From CAYHXN01 sp964373675 (GTDB taxonomy: Bacteria; Patescibacteriota; Minisyncoccia; UBA6257; WO2-44-18), in the NCBI GenBank assembly GCA_964373675.1, contig CAYJVO010000011.1, positions 1 through 18,353 on the forward strand: a stretch of DNA of 18,353 bases, written 5' to 3'. Numbering within the stretch: the first letter of the stretch is position 1; each line of letters starts with the position of its first letter. Positions 13,427-18,353 of this stretch are shown piece after piece. Made by a program: the position numbers and the translations under genes. The notes under the pieces are model-generated. The model saw only the letters and a program-made list of their open reading frames with translations. It was not told the DNA's origin and ran no database searches.

Positions 13427-13455
13427 ATTATACCCCGCAATTGGGCCCCTGTCAT
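13427..13455 (-). promoter_or_regulatory. Promoter of nadA
   Basis: On the minus strand ATGACA (13455-13450) and TATAAT (13432-13427) are separated by exactly 17 nt. The -35 contains the topA stop codon (TGA at 13454-13452). Expected leader is about 28 nt before the ATG at 13392. Confidence 0.7.
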
Positions 13456-15461
13456 TCTTGTGCATCCTGATCCGGTCCGGCGGCTTTTTCATCAGAAGAA
13501 GGCTGGCGGGGGCTCGCCTCGCCGGAGCGCGGGTCAGTCCAAGAAGCATAATCGCACTTCGGATATTTCTCGCAACCCCAGAATAGCTTGCCTTTGGCGC
13601 GGCCGCGGCTGACATGCCGCTCTACAATCTCGGCGCTGCATTTCGGGCACTTCATCCCTATGGTCTTGGGCGGTTCTTTGGGCAGCTGTTTAATATTTTT
13701 GCATTCCGGAAAACCGCTGCAGGCCATAAATTTTCCAAAACGGCCGTGCCGGATCACCATCGGTTTCCCGCATTTTTCGCAAACCCGATCGGTCGGTTCG
13801 TCTTTAAAGCCCTGTTTTTCCACACTGAGATATTTTTCTTCTAATAACTTGGCGAACGGACTGTAAAACAAGGCAATTAGTTCTTGCCATTTTTCTTTTC
13901 CATTAGCTATATTATCTAACCCCTCTTCCATTTGGGCAGTAAAATTAATATCCACGATCTGAGGAAAATGTTCGGTTAAAACTTTGTTCACCAATTCTCC
14001 GGTTTCGGTTGGAATAAAACGGCCCTTTTCTTTTTGAACATAATTCCGAACCTGAATAGTAGAAATGGTCGGCGCGTAAGTGGAGGGCCGGCCGATACCG
14101 TATTCTTCCATGGCCTTAATCAGCGTCGCTTCGCCATAGCGCGGAGGCGGCTCGGTAAAATGCTGGGCGGGATTGATGGTTTTCAAATTTAATTGCTCAC
14201 CGTCATTAACCGCCGGCAGATTTTTTTCCGTCACCTTTTGAGTCCAAACCTTCAAAAAACCGTCAAACAAAATCCGCTGCCCCGACGCTCGCAAGCCATA
14301 CTCACCGGCTCTCACATCTACTAGCGTCGCCGCCACCCGCGCCGGAGACATTTGGGACGCTAAAAATCTTTGCCAAATAAGGCGGTAAAGTTTTTTGTCG
14401 GTTTCGTCAGTCAAATTCTCAGGTTTTTGTCCAACATCGGTGGGACGAATAGCTTCATGGGCTTCTTGGGCCAATCGCGACTTACTTTCGTATTGCCGCG
14501 GCGAAGAATATTCCTTGCCAAATTCTTTTTCCAACCACTCTTGGGCAACGGCAATAGATTCCCTAGAAAGGTTCACCGAGTCAGTTCTCATGTAAGTGAT
14601 CAAGCCATGTTCGTAAAGCCGCTGGGCAATAAACATTGTTTTCTTGGAGGAAAAACCCAGCCGACGGGCGGCATCTTGCTGAAGGGTGCTGGTAATAAAC
14701 GGTGGCGGCGGATTTTTCTTAAATTCCGTCTGCTCAACTTTTTCAATGATAAATTGCCGATTTTCCAAATCCTTAGCAATTTTTTCCGCCGCCTCCTGAT
14801 TAACGATTTCAAACTTATCTAAAAGGCGATCGTTGATTTTTATTAGATTGGCTTCCAAAATTTCGCCATTTTTCCCAAGCTCCGCCGTGATTGTCCAATA
14901 TTCCTGCGATTTGAAATTTCGGATTTCATTTTCCCGTTCTACTATTAAACGAACCGCCACCGATTGCACCCTACCAGCGGAAAGACCACGGGCGACTTTT
15001 TTCCACAAAAACGGAGAGAGCTTATAACCCACCAAGCGATCCAAAACACGGCGCGCCTGTTGGGCATCCACTAGATTCATATCCAAAGCGCGTGGTTTTC
15101 TCAGGGCCTGCTCAATCGCGGACTTGGTAATTTCGTGAAAAACAATGCGCTTAGCGTTTTTCGCATTTAGTTTGAGGGCTTGCGCCAAATGCCAGCCGAT
15201 GGCTTCCCCCTCACGATCCTCGTCAGTCGCCAAAACCACCTTGTCTGCTTTTGCAGCGACTTCTTTTAAGTGAGAAACGGTTTTTCGCGCTTTGATGGGA
15301 ATAACGTATTGCGGTTCAAAGTTATTTTCCACGTCAATGCCCAACCTGCTTTTAGGCAAATCCCGAATGTGGCCATAAGAAGACTCCACTTGGTATTCTC
15401 CGCCAAGAAACTTTGATATTGTTTTTGCCTTAGTCGGCGATTCTACAATGACTAAATTCAT
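13452..15461 (-). CDS. topA: DNA topoisomerase I (type IA)
   Basis: TopA relaxes negative supercoils through a single-strand break held by a phosphotyrosine. The 669-residue protein opens with the TOPRIM motif MNLVIVESPTKAKTI (Glu7) and has TDEDREGE at 79-86. HEITKSAIEQAL and GRVQSVAVRLIV match the family. The catalytic tyrosine is Tyr290 in GLITYMRTDSV, and YGIGRPSTYAPTI is conserved. Two C-terminal zinc-ribbon units are present: CEKC...C...C near GRFGKFMAC, and CPKC...GCEKYPKC. The tail after them is low-complexity and acidic. dprA lies upstream on the same strand, an order common in bacteria, with a heptamer array in the 69-bp gap. Confidence 0.95.
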   Translation of the reverse strand: MNLVIVESPTKAKTISKFLGGEYQVESSYGHIRDLPKSRLGIDVENNFEPQYVIPIKARKTVSHLKEVAAKADKVVLATDEDREGEAIGWHLAQALKLNAKNAKRIVFHEITKSAIEQALRKPRALDMNLVDAQQARRVLDRLVGYKLSPFLWKKVARGLSAGRVQSVAVRLIVERENEIRNFKSQEYWTITAELGKNGEILEANLIKINDRLLDKFEIVNQEAAEKIAKDLENRQFIIEKVEQTEFKKNPPPPFITSTLQQDAARRLGFSSKKTMFIAQRLYEHGLITYMRTDSVNLSRESIAVAQEWLEKEFGKEYSSPRQYESKSRLAQEAHEAIRPTDVGQKPENLTDETDKKLYRLIWQRFLASQMSPARVAATLVDVRAGEYGLRASGQRILFDGFLKVWTQKVTEKNLPAVNDGEQLNLKTINPAQHFTEPPPRYGEATLIKAMEEYGIGRPSTYAPTISTIQVRNYVQKEKGRFIPTETGELVNKVLTEHFPQIVDINFTAQMEEGLDNIANGKEKWQELIALFYSPFAKLLEEKYLSVEKQGFKDEPTDRVCEKCGKPMVIRHGRFGKFMACSGFPECKNIKQLPKEPPKTIGMKCPKCSAEIVERHVSRGRAKGKLFWGCEKYPKCDYASWTDPRSGEASPRQPSSDEKAAGPDQDAQE

Positions 15462-15492
15462 GAAAACGAGCCGCTATTGATTTAGTACCTGG

Positions 15493-15534
15493 CCACTAGT
15501 CCCTAACCTCTAGTGGCTAATCCCTAATCACTAG
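15493..15534. repeat. Six degenerate heptamers between dprA and topA
   Basis: Units: CCACTAG, TCCCTAA, CCTCTAG, TGGCTAA, TCCCTAA, TCACTAG. All fit NNNCTAR. The dprA stop codon (15531-15533) lies inside the last unit. The first unit is identical to the array at 8453-8480. Confidence 0.75.
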
Positions 15535-16556
15535 CTAATAAAGTATTTTCCGGCGTCTTCTTTAATAACACCTTGGATTAAAAGCAGGGTCAAGTTTTGG
15601 TTAAGAATAGAAATATCTATTTTGGACATTTCCTGCAGTCTGTCAATATTAACCGGCTCGCCAGCATTTTTTAAAATATCCAAAATAACCCCTTGTTCTT
15701 TGCTGGAAAAAGGAAATTGCCGATTAGCTGATTCCGCATTGGGAACCACCAAGTTCAGATCTTCCAAAATGTCTTCTGCCGAAGTTATGATTCTGGCGCC
15801 GGCGCGCAATAAACTGTGAGAGCCGACATAATTAGGATGAGTGGCTGGACCGGGCGTCACAAAAATTTCCCGATTATGCTCCAAGGCGAATTTAGCAGTT
15901 GCCAAAGCGCCTGATGCTTCCGGCGCTTCTGCTACTAAAATCCCCGCGCTTAAACCGCTGATTAAACGGTTGCGCTCCAAAAAGCGGGCGGCGTAAGCGA
16001 CTGGACCTAAAGGATACTCGCTAACCAACAAACCGCCCAAAGACAAAATTTTTTCTGCCAAAACGGAATTTTGTCTTGGATAAACCCAATCAAGACCACC
16101 AGCAAGAACAGCGATCGTTTTGCCTTGTGCTTCTACCGCGCCCTGATGGGCCGCCGAATCAATCCCCAATGCCAACCCGCTGACTACAGTAACTCCTGCT
16201 AAGCTCAAATCTTTGGCGATCTTATAGGCAAGATTTCGGCCGCTTAAAGTAGCTTTGCGTGTTCCGACAATTGCTACTTTTGGCGTCTCGCCAAACGCTT
16301 CTCCTTTTACATAAAGGCCGAAAGGGCACCACGGTATTTCTTTTAATAAAGCGGGAAACTCCGGATCATCGGCCAAAATGAGCCGCACGCCCGCATTTTC
16401 CAATTTTTCCCATTCTTTTTCCGGATCCAGCCGGCTGTTTTTCTTTTCCGCTTCCCAGGCTGCCTGCCAAGAACTAAATTTATCCCGAGCTTGACGCAGT
16501 TTTAAATAACTGCCGTTATAAAATAAATTAAGAGTGTTATAATAAAAATGAATCAT
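15531..16556 (-). CDS. dprA: DNA-processing protein DprA
   Basis: DprA binds incoming single-stranded DNA and loads RecA during natural transformation. The 341-residue protein has the Rossmann-like core: VAIVGTRKAT, then VVSGLALGIDSAAHQGAVEAQGKTIAVLAGGLDWVYP, SEYPLG, ERNRLISGLSAGILVAEA and SGALATAKFALEHNREIFVTPG. A C-terminal winged helix runs from about residue 280 to KYFIS. The N-terminus is short but includes a SAM/HhH-like remnant. The ATG at 16556 leaves only 5 bp to the start of the divergent PilO-like gene. The stop codon is inside a heptamer repeat shared with the topA gap. Confidence 0.92.
   Translation of the reverse strand: MIHFYYNTLNLFYNGSYLKLRQARDKFSSWQAAWEAEKKNSRLDPEKEWEKLENAGVRLILADDPEFPALLKEIPWCPFGLYVKGEAFGETPKVAIVGTRKATLSGRNLAYKIAKDLSLAGVTVVSGLALGIDSAAHQGAVEAQGKTIAVLAGGLDWVYPRQNSVLAEKILSLGGLLVSEYPLGPVAYAARFLERNRLISGLSAGILVAEAPEASGALATAKFALEHNREIFVTPGPATHPNYVGSHSLLRAGARIITSAEDILEDLNLVVPNAESANRQFPFSSKEQGVILDILKNAGEPVNIDRLQEMSKIDISILNQNLTLLLIQGVIKEDAGKYFIS
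16538..16543 (+). promoter_or_regulatory. Possible -10 box of the PilO-like gene, inside dprA
   Basis: TATAAT lies 18 nt before the ATG at 16562, within the first codons of the divergent dprA. The -35 region (GTTATA at 17 nt spacing) is weak. Confidence 0.4.
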
Positions 16557-16561
16557 TGCTT

Positions 16562-17092
16562 ATGGATACCGAACTTTTTAGAAAATTGATTCTGAATTTG
16601 TCAATAACTCTAGCCGTATCCGCACTACTAATCCTCCTTCTGATTTTAGTCGGCAAAGACATGAGCGGGCGCGTCGCTAATATTCAAAATCAAAGAAATC
16701 AGCTGGCCATAAAAACAACTGCCGCTGATTCCTTGATCAGTCTTAAAAAAGACTTCCAAAAAGCCGAATTGTATCTTAACGCACTGGAAAAAATTTTGCC
16801 AACCCAAGAAGAAATTTCTAAAAATTTTTCCAAATATATTGAATCAACCGCAAGAAAAAACAATGCTCAGGCACAATTTTCACTTGGCGAAGCGATAACC
16901 GGCGGGGAGCAAAAACCCGGTTTTATGACCTTTAATTTAAAAATTAATTCAACTTATTCTAATTTGATCAATTTTTTAAAAACTGCCGAAGCGGGCATTT
17001 ACATAATTGAATGGCAATCAATCATCGCCTCTAAAAACCCGGGCAGTCCGGTTTATACCACCCCAATTCTCGGACATGTATTTTATCGATGA
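16562..17092 (+). CDS. PilO-like type IV pilus assembly protein
   Basis: The 176-residue product has one N-terminal membrane helix (about residues 8-31, LILNLSITLAVSALLILLLI region). A coiled-coil stretch follows (about 38-80), then a small alpha/beta domain. This bitopic layout and the phrase SLKKDFQKAELYLNALEKILPTQEEI are typical of PilO-like proteins, which align the pilus inner-membrane platform with PilN. Sequence similarity in the family is low, so the call rests on architecture. I used ATG 16562; a TTG at 16556 is in frame. It overlaps the next gene as ATGA and diverges from dprA, which fits a shared role in DNA uptake. Confidence 0.6.
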   Translation: MDTELFRKLILNLSITLAVSALLILLLILVGKDMSGRVANIQNQRNQLAIKTTAADSLISLKKDFQKAELYLNALEKILPTQEEISKNFSKYIESTARKNNAQAQFSLGEAITGGEQKPGFMTFNLKINSTYSNLINFLKTAEAGIYIIEWQSIIASKNPGSPVYTTPILGHVFYR

Positions 17093-17277
17093 TTCGCTAT
17101 AAAATTTTTACCGTTCTCAACATTTTGTTTATTTCCGTTGTCGCCGGGGTTATTATATCCAGTGTTATTTTCTTGCTGATAAAGATTAATGCGGCTTTTA
17201 ATCCTAACTTGATAACCAAACCTGAAACTGCTAGTTTTAATCTCAGCGACGCCGAAAAACTCCAAATTATTAGGTAG
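17089..17277 (+). CDS. Small single-pass membrane protein, co-translated with the PilO-like gene
   Basis: The 62-residue protein has one strong hydrophobic helix (ISVVAGVIISSVIFLLI, about 15-31) and a polar C-terminal half. Its ATG overlaps the upstream stop by 4 nt, so translation is probably coupled. A partner of the pilus-like protein is likely from this linkage; no family recognised. A hairpin with a GCAA loop follows 18 bp after its stop. Confidence 0.6.
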   Translation: MIRYKIFTVLNILFISVVAGVIISSVIFLLIKINAAFNPNLITKPETASFNLSDAEKLQIIR

Positions 17278-17295
17278 AGCATAACTTGCCCCATT

Positions 17296-17317
17296 ATAAT
17301 TATCGCAAGATAATTAT
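17296..17317 (+). terminator. AT-rich hairpin after the PilO-like operon
   Basis: ATAATTATC (17296-17304), loop GCAA, GATAATTAT (17309-17317). The stem is perfect, but no long T-run follows, so termination is only probable. Confidence 0.45.
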
Positions 17318-17320
17318 GTT

Positions 17321-17377
17321 CGGGGTCCTGCCTATGCAGGTCCGTAGCCTGCTTCGGCAGGCGAAGGCCTGACCCCG
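17321..17377. repeat. Nested GC-rich hairpins resembling a three-way junction
   Basis: Outer stem CGGGGTC (17321-17327) with GACCCCG (17371-17377). Inner hairpins are CCTGC/GCAGG (17327-17340) and GCCTGC-TTCG-GCAGGC (17347-17362), the latter with a stable TTCG loop. It lies just upstream of tRNA-Ile. It may be a mobile intergenic repeat or a structured RNA. Confidence 0.55.
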
Positions 17378-17389
17378 TACCAAAAATTT

Positions 17390-17461
17390 GGGTGTGTAGT
17401 TCAGTGGTAGAACGTCGTCCTGATAAGACGAAGGCCGATGGTTCGATTCCATCCACACCCA
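17390..17461 (+). tRNA. tRNA-Ile (GAT)
   Basis: A 72-nt cloverleaf. Acceptor stem GGGTGTG/CACACCC, D arm GTTC...GAAC, anticodon stem TCGTC/GACGA with loop CTGATAA (anticodon GAT), T arm GATGG-TTCGATT-CCATC, discriminator A73. CCA is not encoded; the next bases are CCG and belong to a palindromic terminator. Confidence 0.96.
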
Positions 17462-17504
17462 CCGTAAAACAAACCTCGAACTAGTTCGAGGTTTGTTTTA
17501 CGGT
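17461..17504. terminator. Perfect 44-bp palindrome, bidirectional terminator between two tRNA genes
   Basis: The sequence from 17461 to 17504 equals its own reverse complement, centred on CTAG. It spans exactly from the discriminator base of tRNA-Ile (+) to the discriminator base of tRNA-Val (-). Each arm ends in GTTTGTTTTACGG, giving a T-rich 3' side for both directions. Confidence 0.85.
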
Positions 17505-17575
17505 GCGCCCTGTAAGGATCGAACTTACGGCCTTCGCAGTGTCATTGCGACGCTCTACCACTGAGCTAAGGGCGC
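17504..17575 (-). tRNA. tRNA-Val (GAC)
   Basis: A 72-nt cloverleaf on the minus strand. Acceptor stem GCGCCCT/AGGGCGC, D arm GCTC...GAGC, anticodon stem TCGCA/TGCGA with loop ATGACAC (anticodon GAC), T arm GTAAG-TTCGATC-CTTAC, discriminator A73. CCA is not encoded (next bases CCG). Its first 10 nt overlap the end of the HTH/LAGLIDADG-like gene. Confidence 0.96.
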
Positions 17576-18258
17576 TTAGTCATCAACTTGCGAAAAAACT
17601 CTTTACTAATATTAAGTAATTTTCTTTGGATTGCAACTTCGCCTAAGCCGATCGTGCAAACTCCTTTATAATCTGAGAAGGTTTTTTTACTTATAGTTCT
17701 TTGATCTTTGTGTGTATATTTAAAATTTTCCATTGGTAAATTTAGAGCCTGCGACCAAAATTTTTTGATCCGTTGTTCGTTTTGGTCAGCGCGTAAATAA
17801 AGATCGCATCTGATTCTCCTAAAATCTACGCCGTAATTTGTCTTTAAAGATAAAAGAAAGAATTTTAATATCTCGGGATCAGAATTACCAAGCGCCGTTT
17901 TCGGTGATTTTTTATTGCCTTCACCCACATAAAGCATGGCCAAAGCTAGATCTAACACATCTGGATTGTGAACATCAATTCTATTAATGACTTCTTGGGC
18001 TTCTTGTTCGGCTCTAAGTAAACGTTTCTGTTTTTCATGATTATGCCATAATACTGCTTTTCCGCGAGCCAAAACCAAACCATTTTTCCATCGTTTTAAA
18101 AGGTCCCGTTTTTGCCTTAACGTCAGCACGACCTTCTTGAACCACCCGCTTAAAGTTGAGCGAGGAATTTTTAATTTACTCTCAACTTGTTTGATAGACC
18201 ACCCGCTTTTGCGAAACTGGATAGCCTGCGATTTTAAATGGGACCACTGTGAAGCCAT
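17566..18258 (-). CDS. HTH protein with a LAGLIDADG-like domain, ending inside tRNA-Val
   Basis: The 230-residue protein begins with a helix-turn-helix (about 8-40, SGWSIKQVESKLKIPRSTLSGWF). A basic helical linker (45-85) follows. Then comes a segment resembling a LAGLIDADG homing-endonuclease half: LALAMLYVGEGNK (about 104-116), GNSDPEILKFFLLSL, and FRRIRCDLYLRADQNEQRIKKFW. Proteins of this kind are found in several bacterial groups and their function is poorly known; DNA binding or cleavage is an inference. The catalytic acidic residue may be Glu in YVGEG. The stop TAG (17566-17568) is bases 8-10 of tRNA-Val, so the gene and the tRNA probably share a transcript. An inverted tRNA-Val 3' fragment lies upstream of its start. 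Confidence 0.7.
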   Translation of the reverse strand: MASQWSHLKSQAIQFRKSGWSIKQVESKLKIPRSTLSGWFKKVVLTLRQKRDLLKRWKNGLVLARGKAVLWHNHEKQKRLLRAEQEAQEVINRIDVHNPDVLDLALAMLYVGEGNKKSPKTALGNSDPEILKFFLLSLKTNYGVDFRRIRCDLYLRADQNEQRIKKFWSQALNLPMENFKYTHKDQRTISKKTFSDYKGVCTIGLGEVAIQRKLLNISKEFFRKLMTKRP

Positions 18259-18280
18259 ATGTGCATTATATCATACTGAG

Positions 18281-18301
18281 GTTCAATCCCTACAGGGCGC
18301 A
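18281..18301 (+). other. tRNA-Val 3'-end fragment, inverted
   Basis: These 21 nt match the T-loop-to-discriminator end of the intact tRNA-Val at 19 positions, in the opposite orientation. No anticodon or D arm precedes it. Together with tRNA-Val it flanks the HTH/LAGLIDADG-like gene as an inverted repeat. Confidence 0.6.
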
Positions 18302-18352
18302 CTGCGTCAAACGCAGTCAGCGTTTGAAAGCGGTAGCCAAGTCAGACTTGGC
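18301..18352. repeat. Two small palindromes at the window end
   Basis: ACTGCGT-CAA-ACGCAGT (18301-18317) and GCCAAGTC-A-GACTTGGC (18336-18352). They directly follow the tRNA-Val fragment and resemble the other hairpin clusters in the window. Confidence 0.5.
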
Positions 18353-18353
18353 A

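Noticed and set aside
17097..17462. A 121-codon minus-strand ORF starting MGVDGIEPSAF
   Set aside because: Its start is the antisense of tRNA-Ile and the rest crosses the hairpin region and the small membrane-protein gene. A typical false ORF over a tRNA.

Overview
The window looks like a draft scaffold from a member of the Candidate Phyla Radiation (Patescibacteria, Parcubacteria-like). This is an inference from gene style, not from a marker search. IF-2 has no N-terminal extension, the Rel enzyme lacks its usual middle domains, none of the four tRNA genes encodes CCA, housekeeping genes are tightly packed, and intergenic spaces are full of short heptamer arrays and small GC-rich hairpins. 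A run of 10 Ns inside rel marks a scaffold join.

Layout. Positions 1-3267 are a visibly GC-richer block that looks like an integrated mobile element: an AAA+ helicase/primase-type ATPase (-), a large stem-loop, a small unknown protein (+) and a large serine recombinase (+). The recombinase reads antisense into the 3' end of tRNA-Cys, the probable attachment site. On the 5' side of tRNA-Cys lie a decayed GIY-YIG endonuclease gene and a tRNA-Cys-like 5' fragment. Positions 3712-6223 (-) carry pcm, infB and rbfA. Positions 6273-7909 (-) carry an SDR epimerase and a membrane protein. Positions 7910-8361 hold a 38-codon ORF, a perfect palindrome and a tRNA terminator. Then come tRNA-Leu(CAA), parB (+), a bifunctional-type rel (-), a queuosine-salvage DUF2419 protein (+), nadA (-), topA and dprA (-), and a PilO-like gene with a small membrane protein (+). 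The right end has tRNA-Ile(GAT) and tRNA-Val(GAC) facing each other across a perfect 44-bp palindrome. A HTH/LAGLIDADG-like protein gene follows, and an inverted tRNA-Val 3' fragment lies beyond it.

How the genes relate. The core is translation (IF-2, RbfA, tRNAs), stringent response (Rel), chromosome partition and topology (ParB, TopA) and DNA uptake (DprA, a PilO-like pilus protein). The DUF2419 protein and NadA suggest salvage or partial cofactor pathways.

Three patterns deserve most attention. (1) Two endonuclease-like genes each overlap the following tRNA by exactly 10 nt and use tRNA bases U8-A9-G10 as their stop codon; each also has a partial tRNA copy on its far side. (2) A family of short repeats based on 7-bp units occurs in intergenic DNA and inside pcm, the membrane-protein gene and, as an inverted array with 10/11-bp spacing, in frame inside the IF-2 GTPase domain. 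(3) The serine recombinase takes its last ~65 codons from the tRNA-Cys target and chromosomal DNA.
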